From: an uncultured Aquimarina sp.
Lineage (GTDB): Bacteria > Bacteroidota > Bacteroidia > Flavobacteriales > Flavobacteriaceae
Reading direction: 5' to 3'
Assembly: GCA_947498775.1 (NCBI GenBank)
Contig: CANMLL010000007.1
Location: 62,001-126,000 of the forward strand
Length of the DNA stretch: 64,000 bases
Shown here: piece after piece, positions 9,291 to 17,149 of the stretch
How the letters are laid out: every line of letters begins with the position of its first letter
Position numbering within the stretch: the stretch's first letter is position 1
The notes under the pieces: generated by a model
What the model saw: only the letters and a program-made list of their open reading frames with translations
The model's database searches: none
Told to the model about the DNA's origin: nothing
Translations under genes and position numbers: made by a program

Positions 9291-9785
9291 ATGAAGATTT
9301 ATACTTTAAAAGCAAAGCAAAACCTGCCTATTTCTGTAGAAAAAGCCTGGGAGTTCCTTTCGGATCCAAAGAACCTAAAAGTTATAACTCCAGATTATAT
9401 GGGTTTTGAAATTATATCGGGTGCAGATCGCAAAATGTATTCTGGACAAATTATACAGTACATTGTTACTCCGGTAGCCGGAATTAAAAACAAATGGGTC
9501 ACAGAAATAACTCATGTTGCAGACAAACACTATTTTGTTGATGAGCAACGCTTTGGTCCCTATGCATTATGGCACCACAAGCATTTCCTGAAAGAAATCC
9601 CAGGAGGAGTAGAAATGGAAGATATTATTGATTACAAAGTGCCTTTTGGGGTTTTTGGTCAGCTCGTTCATCCCATACTAGTAAAACCAAAGCTGAAAGA
9701 AATTTTTAAGTATCGTGAGAAGAAATTAATCGAGTTATTTGGTAACTTGGATATTGAAACAGAGACAACGATCGAATTTATTTAA
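9291..9785 (+). CDS. SRPBCC superfamily (START/Bet v 1-like) protein
   Basis: 164 residues. The N-terminal pattern LPISVEKAWEFLSDPKNLKVITP is the typical opening of polyketide-cyclase or SRPBCC ligand-binding proteins, and DEQRFGPYALWHHKHFLKEIPGGVEMEDIIDYKVP is the central beta region in this subfamily (given here only as a landmark, residues about 85-120). It is cytoplasmic and probably binds a hydrophobic ligand. ATG 9291 is preferred over ATG 9246, which would add a hydrophobic stretch not usual for the family. The SDR gene starts 10 bases later and photolyase follows, an arrangement often seen in marine flavobacteria and probably linked to light stress. Confidence 0.8.
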   Translation: MKIYTLKAKQNLPISVEKAWEFLSDPKNLKVITPDYMGFEIISGADRKMYSGQIIQYIVTPVAGIKNKWVTEITHVADKHYFVDEQRFGPYALWHHKHFLKEIPGGVEMEDIIDYKVPFGVFGQLVHPILVKPKLKEIFKYREKKLIELFGNLDIETETTIEFI

Positions 9786-9795
9786 GTAATCATCG

Positions 9796-10494
9796 ATGAG
9801 AAAAAATATCTTACTTATAGGAGGAAGCCATGGTATAGGTTTTGAAATTGCCTTAAAACTTTATAGTGAGCACAACATATTTATTGCATCAAGAACATCT
9901 GAAAATCTCGGTAATCTAGAAGTGACTCACATCCCGTATGATGCTTCAAAGGACGAAATAGACACTTCGGTATTACCAGAAAGAATTGATGGATTTGTGT
10001 ATTGCCCCGGTAGTATTAATTTAAAACCCTTCAAAATGCTCGATCCCAAAGCTTTTGAAGAAGATATGCAAATCAATTTTATGTTCCTGGTCAAAATTAT
10101 TCACAGCTTACTTCCCAAACTCAAAAATTCTGATCAGGCTAGTCTTATTTTCTTTAGTACAGTGGCAGTAAAAGTAGGAATGCCTTTTCATACCAGTATT
10201 GCCGCAGCCAAAGGTGCTATTGAAGGGTTTGCCAAAGCATTAGCTGCAGAGTATGCTCCTCAATTCAGGGTTAATGTGATAGCACCATCACTTACAGACA
10301 CTCCTCTTGCTGAAAGACTCCTAGGGAACGATAAAAAGAAGGAGTTAATGAACAATCGTCACCCCATGAAACGAGTTGGTCAGGCCGAAGATATAGCAAA
10401 TATTGCTAAGTTTTTATTGAGTGACGACAGTAGCTGGATCACGGGTCAGGTAATTGGTGTCGATGGTGGTATGTCTACCCTAAATGTAAACTAG
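9796..10494 (+). CDS. Short-chain dehydrogenase/reductase, atypical active site
   Basis: 232 residues with the SDR nucleotide-binding motif GGSHGIG near the N-terminus and the C-terminal FLLSDDSSWITGQVIGVDGG of classical SDRs. At the active site the expected YxxxK reads IAAAK (SIAAAKGAIEGF), so the catalytic Tyr is replaced by Ile while Lys is kept. Either it uses another residue or it is not a standard oxidoreductase. It lies between the SRPBCC gene (10-base gap) and photolyase (2-base gap), so translation is probably coupled. Confidence 0.82.
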   Translation: MRKNILLIGGSHGIGFEIALKLYSEHNIFIASRTSENLGNLEVTHIPYDASKDEIDTSVLPERIDGFVYCPGSINLKPFKMLDPKAFEEDMQINFMFLVKIIHSLLPKLKNSDQASLIFFSTVAVKVGMPFHTSIAAAKGAIEGFAKALAAEYAPQFRVNVIAPSLTDTPLAERLLGNDKKKELMNNRHPMKRVGQAEDIANIAKFLLSDDSSWITGQVIGVDGGMSTLNVN

Positions 10495-10496
10495 CC

Positions 10497-11804
10497 ATGA
10501 GTCAAAAAATATCTGTTTTCTGGTTTAGACGGGATCTTAGACTTGATGATAACATAGGTTTACTACAATCACTTAAAAGCAAATATCCCGTACTTCCTGT
10601 TTTTATTTTTGATAAGAGTATTTTGGATCACTTACCAAAAGATGATGCCAGAGTAACTTTCATTTCTGAAACATTACAAAAAATACAACAAGAACTTCAA
10701 GAAAAACACAAAAGTTCTGTAGCGCAATTCTATGGTACTCCAAAAGAAGTTTTTGAAGACCTGATCGCCAGATTTCAAATACAAGAAGTTTATGCTAATC
10801 ACGATTATGAACCTTATGCAAGAAAACGAGATTCAGAAATTCAAGAACTATTAACCCGCAACCAGATCGAGTTTAAAACTTTTAAGGATCAGGTAATTTT
10901 CGAGAAAGATGAAATTATAAAAAATGACGGTACTCCCTATGTAGTTTATACTCCTTATAAGAATAAATGGAAAGAAGTATTCGATCCTTCAAAATTGAAA
11001 ACACATGACACCAACCCTTATTTAAAAAACCTAATTCAAGAAGCAAACTTTCAACAACTACCTCTTGTAGATATGGGATTTATCAAATCAGGTATTAAAG
11101 TGCCAAAATTTGATAGTTCTGCTTCTCTGATTCAAAATTATGAAGCGACTCGCAACTTTCCATCTATAGATAACGGAACCTCCCGACTTGGACCTCATTT
11201 AAGGTTTGGCACCATAGGAATACGGTCCATTGTACAAAAAGCGATTGCTCAAAAAAATGAAGTTTTTTGGTCAGAACTTATATGGCGTGAGTTTTTCATG
11301 CAGATCCTTTGGCATTATCCCCATACCAAAGACAAAGCCTTCAGGCCAAAATATGATCGAATCGAATGGAGAAACAATGAATTTGAGTTTGAACAATGGA
11401 AAAAAGGAGAAACCGGATATCCACTGGTGGATGCCGGCATGCGCCAGCTTAATCAAACGGGGTATATGCACAACAGAGTGCGTATGGTCGTAGCAAGTTT
11501 CTTATGTAAGCACTTATTAATCGATTGGCGCTGGGGTGAAGCCTATTTTGCCGAAAAGCTATTAGATTATGATATGTCTGCAAATGTAGGAAACTGGCAA
11601 TGGGCAGCAGGTTCCGGTGTAGATGCAGCTCCGTATTTCAGAATTTTTAATCCAACTACTCAGATTACTAAGTTTGACAAAGAGTTGAATTATATTAATT
11701 ATTGGGTAAAAAATCTAAATGAACTTACTTATCCGCAACCCATAGTAGATCACAAAATAGCAAGAGAACGCTGTTTACGTACCTATAAAGAAGCCGTTAA
11801 TTAA
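10497..11804 (+). CDS. Deoxyribodipyrimidine photolyase / cryptochrome family, class I-like
   Basis: 435 residues. The N-terminal alpha/beta domain starts FWFRRDLRLDDN. The C-terminal FAD-binding helical domain includes TSRLGPHLRFG, ELIWREFFMQ, GETGYPLVDAGMRQL, HNRVRMVVASFL and NVGNWQWAAG, all typical of class I photolyases. These enzymes use blue light and FADH- to split UV-induced pyrimidine dimers. Length suits a CPD photolyase, though separation from cryptochrome-like relatives needs phylogeny. It is the third gene of a tight operon with SRPBCC and SDR genes. Confidence 0.9.
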   Translation: MSQKISVFWFRRDLRLDDNIGLLQSLKSKYPVLPVFIFDKSILDHLPKDDARVTFISETLQKIQQELQEKHKSSVAQFYGTPKEVFEDLIARFQIQEVYANHDYEPYARKRDSEIQELLTRNQIEFKTFKDQVIFEKDEIIKNDGTPYVVYTPYKNKWKEVFDPSKLKTHDTNPYLKNLIQEANFQQLPLVDMGFIKSGIKVPKFDSSASLIQNYEATRNFPSIDNGTSRLGPHLRFGTIGIRSIVQKAIAQKNEVFWSELIWREFFMQILWHYPHTKDKAFRPKYDRIEWRNNEFEFEQWKKGETGYPLVDAGMRQLNQTGYMHNRVRMVVASFLCKHLLIDWRWGEAYFAEKLLDYDMSANVGNWQWAAGSGVDAAPYFRIFNPTTQITKFDKELNYINYWVKNLNELTYPQPIVDHKIARERCLRTYKEAVN

Positions 11805-11893
11805 CAAGAGAACTCATAACAATTTTTTAAAATTTTAAATTGAAGTTTTTTGTACTTTATACCTTCATAGTACAACCCATAAATTACAATCCA

Positions 11894-12259
11894 ATGAATA
11901 CAAAACAGGTTGCCAGTAGATTAGTAGAACTTTGCCGCATCGGTGAAAATATGCAAGCGATAAAAGAACTTTATGCTGATGAAGTGATAAGTAAAGAAAT
12001 GTCCGGAGTCCCAAATGCTGTGGTCTCTGGTAAAGATGCAGTGCTTCAAAAGGGTGAAAATTGGTTTGCTACTGTAGAAGAATTTCATGGTGGTGAAATT
12101 TCAGATCCGCAAGTTGCAGAAAACCATTTTAGTTGTACCATGAAATTGGACTGCACTTTTAAAGGACAAGGGCGTATGCAAATTGAAGAGGTCGCCGTAT
12201 ACCAGGTAAATGATGGGAAAATAACTGAAGAACAGTTTTTTTATACCATACCAGGGTAA
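11894..12259 (+). CDS. SnoaL/NTF2-like protein
   Basis: 121 residues from ATG 11894. The sequence MNTKQVASRLVELCRIGENM and KELYADEVISKEM resembles SnoaL-like or DUF4440-type NTF2 folds of Bacteroidota, with the C-terminal pattern VNDGKITEEQFFY typical of the final beta strands. No catalytic residues can be assigned. The upstream TTG at 11840 would add an unlikely hydrophobic leader. The gene may be read from its own promoter, as 89 bases separate it from photolyase. Confidence 0.7.
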   Translation: MNTKQVASRLVELCRIGENMQAIKELYADEVISKEMSGVPNAVVSGKDAVLQKGENWFATVEEFHGGEISDPQVAENHFSCTMKLDCTFKGQGRMQIEEVAVYQVNDGKITEEQFFYTIPG

Positions 12260-12398
12260 CAATTCTCTTTACAAAATTTCAAAAAATTACGTTTCCACCA
12301 ACTTCACAAGTAGAGGAATGTTGAATAGAAACGTATTTTGTTTTTTTATCTTAATTAGAATTCTGAATATCCGTAATTGGTAATAATTCTATCTCACC

Positions 12399-12484
12399 GT
12401 CATGCTGAACTCGTTTCAGCATCTCATAAAGATATGGTTTTTAGTGTTTTGTAAATTGAGACCCTGAAACAAGTTCAGGGTAAC
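12399..12484. repeat. Interspersed palindromic repeat, GTCATGCTGAA family, copy 1
   Basis: Two hairpins in tandem: TGCTGAA/TTCAGCA with a 5-base loop, and CCCTGAA/TTCAGGG with a 5-base loop, separated by an AT-rich spacer. A related copy lies at 28684-28786. The element sits in the gap between convergent genes (SnoaL-like and outer-membrane protein) and could also act as a terminator. Confidence 0.75.
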
Positions 12485-12516
12485 GTATGGATTATGAGTC
12501 TTAACGGACATTCAAT

Positions 12517-13146
12517 TTAGAATTTAATCCCTGTAGAGAATTGAAAAACTGAATATTGTCTAGAAATTTCTATACCATCCAATTCTATTATATCGGTAAC
12601 GCCCAAATTATAACGTGCCTGGAAAAATGCTCCCATCTCGAGCTGATATCCCAATCCTAAATTAATGGCTACATCAACATCAGAAGTAAATTCTTTAAAA
12701 TCAATATCAGAAGTTTCGGTTACTCCTCCTTCAAAAACATTTTTACGTTCTAATATTGCCGAAGTTAAAAACCCAATTTGCGGACCTGCTTCTAAACTAA
12801 AGCCAGGAACCACATAAAACGGATAATATTTGATCATTAAAGGAAGATAAATATAGTCGAATTTAAAATTCTCTTCCTCAAAATTAGGTTCTAAGCTCTC
12901 TGCACTAAATCCCTGGAAAGAATATAACAATTCTGGTTGAAACCCTATGTATTCATTGATAGGAATTTCTGCTGCCAGTCCTATATGGATACTACTTCTT
13001 GAATCCAAATCATCGACCTCGTCCCCTCTTATACCTGCAAGGTTAAACCCGAATTTGACACCGATTTCAAAATCCTCAACCTGAGCATTCATTTTAGGAC
13101 AAGCCAGTCCCATAAGCAAAACAATAAAAAACAGCTTTTTATTCAT
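12517..13146 (-). CDS. Outer-membrane beta-barrel (PorT-like) protein
   Basis: 209 residues with a signal peptide (MNKKLFFIVLLMGLACPKMNAQ, cut after AQ; listed only as landmark residues 1-21). The mature part alternates polar and hydrophobic residues and starts EIGVKFGFNLAGI, typical of the outer-membrane beta-barrel family PF13568. It ends with phenylalanine-rich FQFSTGIKF, as usual for barrel insertion. Function is unknown; related proteins are small outer-membrane proteins. It is a single gene on the minus strand downstream of the LysR gene. Confidence 0.82.
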   Translation of the reverse strand: MNKKLFFIVLLMGLACPKMNAQVEDFEIGVKFGFNLAGIRGDEVDDLDSRSSIHIGLAAEIPINEYIGFQPELLYSFQGFSAESLEPNFEEENFKFDYIYLPLMIKYYPFYVVPGFSLEAGPQIGFLTSAILERKNVFEGGVTETSDIDFKEFTSDVDVAINLGLGYQLEMGAFFQARYNLGVTDIIELDGIEISRQYSVFQFSTGIKF

Positions 13147-13308
13147 AGTTTATAAATTTGGAGCATTACTATTTAAAGCCAATATTATTAATCTTTCCTA
13201 GTTAAAACTGAGAAAAAACAATAAAATTATGCAATCAAAAGTAAACAACACGATCCAGAAATAAAAAAAAATCTGGTTATTGTAAGCATGAAGACGCTCA
13301 ATACCTCT

Positions 13309-14193
13309 TTAAAACCCAATCAAACCACTAATTTGTTGTAGTGCCGGATTGCGATTGTTTTCCTTCCAAATTACCGATAAAACGGCAGTTTGTTTTATCC
13401 TGGGGATTTCCAGGAACTTCACATTAAGATCAAAACCATGTTGTAAAGAGGTCGGTACAATGGCCACTCCCAAACCACTTTCAACCAATTTAAATATAGT
13501 CTGACCATGCACTGATCTATGCGAAACTCTGGGAGTAAAGCCTTTATCTTCACAAATGCTCATGATCTTATCATAATATAGCGAACTATAATCTGATGAG
13601 AACAAAATGAAATTCTCCTCTGAAACCTGATCTATACGTTTAAAAGAATGTATATCCAAGTGATGATTCTTCGGTAAAACCAAAGAAAAAGTATCGGTAT
13701 GAACGGTTTTCATCTTTAACCCTTGGGGCACTCTCGCTAGTCGCACAAAACCTAAATCCAATTCATCTTTTTCAATAGCCTCTACCTGCAGATAGTTTGA
13801 CATTTCTTCTAAACTAAACTTTATATTAGGAAACTCGGTATTTGTTTTTACTAATAACTCTGGAATAACCATTTGCATGGCAGATCCCAAAAAACCTATT
13901 CTTATTTCGCCTTCGCTTCCTGCATCAATTAAACGGGTTTGTTTTATGGTAAAATCAATATGATTAAAAATGTAATCCAATTCTTTTTTAAGATATTCTC
14001 CCGAATTGGTTAAACTCACATTTCTTTTATCTCTATCAAACAATTGAACTCCTATGATCTCTTCCATTTGCTTGATTTGCCTACTCAATCCCGGCTGAGA
14101 AATAAACAAACGATCCGCTGCCTTCCTGAAGTGTAGCTCTTCGGCTACTGCCAAAAAATAACTAAAATGCCGTAATTCTAATTGATAACTCAT
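13309..14193 (-). CDS. LysR-family transcriptional regulator, probable regulator of hut genes
   Basis: 294 residues. The winged helix-turn-helix is at the N-terminus (FRKAADRLFISQPGLSRQI), and the effector-binding periplasmic-protein-like domain follows from about residue 90. It is divergent from hutH, with 82 bases between the starts, and that gap contains a perfect inverted repeat (14206-14234). LysR regulators usually control the adjacent divergent operon, so histidine or urocanate sensing is a reasonable inference. Most studied hut operons use the GntR-type HutC instead, so LysR control here is notable. Confidence 0.88.
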   Translation of the reverse strand: MSYQLELRHFSYFLAVAEELHFRKAADRLFISQPGLSRQIKQMEEIIGVQLFDRDKRNVSLTNSGEYLKKELDYIFNHIDFTIKQTRLIDAGSEGEIRIGFLGSAMQMVIPELLVKTNTEFPNIKFSLEEMSNYLQVEAIEKDELDLGFVRLARVPQGLKMKTVHTDTFSLVLPKNHHLDIHSFKRIDQVSEENFILFSSDYSSLYYDKIMSICEDKGFTPRVSHRSVHGQTIFKLVESGLGVAIVPTSLQHGFDLNVKFLEIPRIKQTAVLSVIWKENNRNPALQQISGLIGF

Positions 14194-14205
14194 AGTTATT
14201 AATAA

Positions 14206-14234
14206 TTGATAAAATAAGTATTTCTAATTATCAA
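14206..14234. promoter_or_regulatory. Candidate LysR operator between lysR and hutH
   Basis: TTGATAA at 14206-14212 and TTATCAA at 14228-14234 are perfect 7-base inverted repeats separated by 15 bases. They lie midway between the divergent starts, where a LysR regulator would control both its own gene and hutH. Confidence 0.5.
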
Positions 14235-14275
14235 ATGTATGTATTATTTTAGTAGAACAAATCAGAAATCACATA

Positions 14276-15856
14276 ATGTCTACAGTATCAGATTATTTTT
14301 TATATGGAGAAGGCTATTTAACTGCAGGAACAGCAGTAAAAATTGCTCGAGGAGAGATCAAAGGAATGATCTCTAAAGCATCTCGCGAAAAAATCAAAAA
14401 AAGCAAACAAGTAGTCGAAAATATTGTTGAAAAAGGGCATCCGGTGTATGGTATAAATACTGGTTTTGGACCTTTATGCACAACCAAAATATCCAAAGAG
14501 GAAACCAAAATTCTTCAAAGTAACATTTTACAAAGTCATAGTGTTGGTGTTGGTGATCCCATTGATACTGAAATAGCAAAATTGATGATGATCCTAAAAG
14601 TACAATCCTTATCAAAAGGATACTCTGGAATAGCAGAAGAAACTTTGGATCGCATTATGTGGCATATAGACAACAATGCCATACCGGTAGTACCAAGTCA
14701 AGGTTCTGTAGGAGCTTCTGGTGATTTGGCACCACTTTCTCACCTCTTTCTACCTCTAATTGGTTTAGGAAAAGTGGTGTATCAAGGAAAATTGATCGAA
14801 GTAAGCAAACTTTTCAAAACAACTGGATTAAAACCACTGGATCTAGGTCCAAAAGAAGGTCTAGCTCTAATAAATGGCACACAATTTATTGCAGCTCATG
14901 CAGTGCAGGTTATTGAACGGTTACATAGCTGTCTTTCACAAGCAGACATTATTGGTGCTATGATGATCGAAGGCTTGCAAGGTTCGGTAAAACCGTTTTA
15001 TAAAGAATTGCATCAGTTGCGCCCCTTCAAAGGAAATATACATGTGGCATCAAGAGTAAAATCGTTGCTAAAGGGTTCAGAGATTATGGAGGATCATATT
15101 GACTGCGATCGCGTTCAGGATCCGTATTCGTTGCGTTGTATACCACAAGTTCACGGTGCTTCCAGAAATGCATGGTTACATTTAAAAGAGCTTTTGGAAA
15201 CCGAACTAAATTCGGTTACAGACAACCCCATAATTATTAATGAAGACCTCACCATAAGTGGTGGTAGTTTTCACGGGCAACCACTAGCAATGGCGATTGA
15301 TTATGCATGCCTTGCTGCTTCTGAAGTTGGTAATATTTCGGATCGTAGAATTTACCTGGCTTTGGAAGGTAATTCTCCCGGAGTACCAAAATTATTGATG
15401 GAAAATACCGGAATCAATTCTGGATACATGATCCTTCAATATACTACTGCAGCGCTGGCGAGTGAAAACAAAGGGCTTTGTTTTCCTTCAAGTGCCGATA
15501 GTATTCCTACTTCTTTAGGACAAGAAGACCATGTGAGTATGGGGTCTATTGGAGGTAGAAAAGCGTTGAAAGTGATAGAAAATGTTGAAAAAATATTAGC
15601 AATTGAACTCCTGACCGCAGCACAAGCTTTTGAATTTAGAAAACCACTGAAATCTGGAATCATCCTTGATGAAATTTATAAAAAAATACGTACCAAAGTT
15701 TCTTTTGCAGAACATGACAGAGTATTTGCAGATGATATTGAAGAAGGAATCAAACTCATTAAAAACAAAACGATCATTGATATTGTAGACCAGGTATCCA
15801 GGAAGGAAAGTTTATCCCTGGAAACTCCTTTTTCTGATGTATTTGAAGTATATTAA
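14276..15856 (+). CDS. hutH: Histidine ammonia-lyase
   Basis: 526 residues. It converts L-histidine to trans-urocanate and ammonia. The Ala-Ser-Gly triad that cyclises to the MIO cofactor is at residues 147-149 in GSVGASGDLAPLSH. The catalytic Tyr is in VYGINTGFGPL near residue 58, and the conserved DNP motif appears in SVTDNPII. First gene of hutH-hutI-hutU-hutG, 37 bases before hutI, and divergent from a LysR regulator. Length is slightly above the usual 500-510. Confidence 0.96.
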   Translation: MSTVSDYFLYGEGYLTAGTAVKIARGEIKGMISKASREKIKKSKQVVENIVEKGHPVYGINTGFGPLCTTKISKEETKILQSNILQSHSVGVGDPIDTEIAKLMMILKVQSLSKGYSGIAEETLDRIMWHIDNNAIPVVPSQGSVGASGDLAPLSHLFLPLIGLGKVVYQGKLIEVSKLFKTTGLKPLDLGPKEGLALINGTQFIAAHAVQVIERLHSCLSQADIIGAMMIEGLQGSVKPFYKELHQLRPFKGNIHVASRVKSLLKGSEIMEDHIDCDRVQDPYSLRCIPQVHGASRNAWLHLKELLETELNSVTDNPIIINEDLTISGGSFHGQPLAMAIDYACLAASEVGNISDRRIYLALEGNSPGVPKLLMENTGINSGYMILQYTTAALASENKGLCFPSSADSIPTSLGQEDHVSMGSIGGRKALKVIENVEKILAIELLTAAQAFEFRKPLKSGIILDEIYKKIRTKVSFAEHDRVFADDIEEGIKLIKNKTIIDIVDQVSRKESLSLETPFSDVFEVY

Positions 15857-15893
15857 TTAATGAAATCAAGCTTTTGGAACTTTTATTCACACT

Positions 15894-17144
15894 ATGAAGA
15901 AATATAAATTAATTGGCCCGATTACTCAACTTCTAACCATGGAAGGTATTTCAGTAAAAGGAGCCCTAAAAGATGAAGATTTATCTATTCTGGAACAGGC
16001 GGGAATGCAGATCGAAGGAGACCAAATTCACTCGATAGGTACGTTTTCCGAAATGAAGGAAAAGGCAGATCATTCAGAAGTGGAAATTATCGAATTGCAT
16101 GCAGATCACGTTTGTGTTCCTGGTTTTATCGATGCACATACACATATCTGTTTTTCGGGTTCGAGAGCTAGGGATTATGCCATGCGCAATGCCGGAAAAT
16201 CATACCTTGAAATTGCAGAGGCTGGTGGAGGAATATGGGATACAGTTACCCAGACCAGGAAAGCAGATCAACAAGAGCTTACCTATGGTATTATCAAAAG
16301 AGCAAATGCTCTTTTAAAAAAGGGTATTACTACCATTGAAGTCAAAAGTGGCTACGGACTCTCTGTTCAAGAGGAACTAAAAATGTTACGTGCGATTAAA
16401 GATGCAAACAACAGTACCCAGGCAGATCTAATTACTACATGCCTTGCAGGGCATATGCTTCCAAAGGATTTTGATGGGGATCACAAAGCATATCTCGAAT
16501 TTATGGGCAATTCCTTGTTTCCAATTATAAAAGAAGAAAAACTCACCAACAGAATTGATGCTTTCATTGAAAAAAGCGCGTTTTTACCATCAGATATATA
16601 TCCTTATTTCAAAAAAGCAAAGGCTATGGGATTTGATATTACGGTTCATGCAGATCAGTTTAGCGTTGGTGGTAGTGAGGTAGCCGTAAAAATGAACGCC
16701 ATAAGCGCAGATCACCTTGAAGCCAGTACCGAAGACGAAATAGAAATGCTTGCCAATAGTGATGTAATTTCTGTTGCACTACCTGGAGCATCTATAGGAT
16801 TGGGATGTGATTTTACTCCAGCAAGAAAAATTCTGGATGCTGGTGGAGCCCTGGCCATCGCCAGTGATTGGAATCCGGGATCGGCTCCTATGGGAGACTT
16901 ATTAACACAGGCATGTATTCTGGGAACATTCGAGAAACTATCGAATGCTGAAGTACTTGCTGGAATAACTTTCAGAGCAGCAAAAGCTCTTAATCTACAT
17001 GACAGAGGACAACTTTCGTCTGGCATGTTGGCTGATTTTAACCTGTTTCAAACAAATCATTACAATGAGATCTTCTATCAACAAGGAAAACTTGTACCAT
17101 CTCAAGTATGGAAACGAGGTGACATAATGTACTCTAAAGAATAA
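15894..17144 (+). CDS. hutI: Imidazolonepropionase
   Basis: 416 residues of the metal-dependent amidohydrolase superfamily. The metal-binding GFIDAHTHICFSG is near residue 85, the substrate region AGGGIWDTV follows, and later metal ligands occur in VHADQF and DHLEAS; the Asp of ASDWNPGS completes the site. It hydrolyses 4-imidazolone-5-propionate to N-formimino-L-glutamate, the third step of histidine degradation. It ends 5 bases before hutU. Confidence 0.95.
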   Translation: MKKYKLIGPITQLLTMEGISVKGALKDEDLSILEQAGMQIEGDQIHSIGTFSEMKEKADHSEVEIIELHADHVCVPGFIDAHTHICFSGSRARDYAMRNAGKSYLEIAEAGGGIWDTVTQTRKADQQELTYGIIKRANALLKKGITTIEVKSGYGLSVQEELKMLRAIKDANNSTQADLITTCLAGHMLPKDFDGDHKAYLEFMGNSLFPIIKEEKLTNRIDAFIEKSAFLPSDIYPYFKKAKAMGFDITVHADQFSVGGSEVAVKMNAISADHLEASTEDEIEMLANSDVISVALPGASIGLGCDFTPARKILDAGGALAIASDWNPGSAPMGDLLTQACILGTFEKLSNAEVLAGITFRAAKALNLHDRGQLSSGMLADFNLFQTNHYNEIFYQQGKLVPSQVWKRGDIMYSKE

Positions 17145-17149
17145 GAAAC

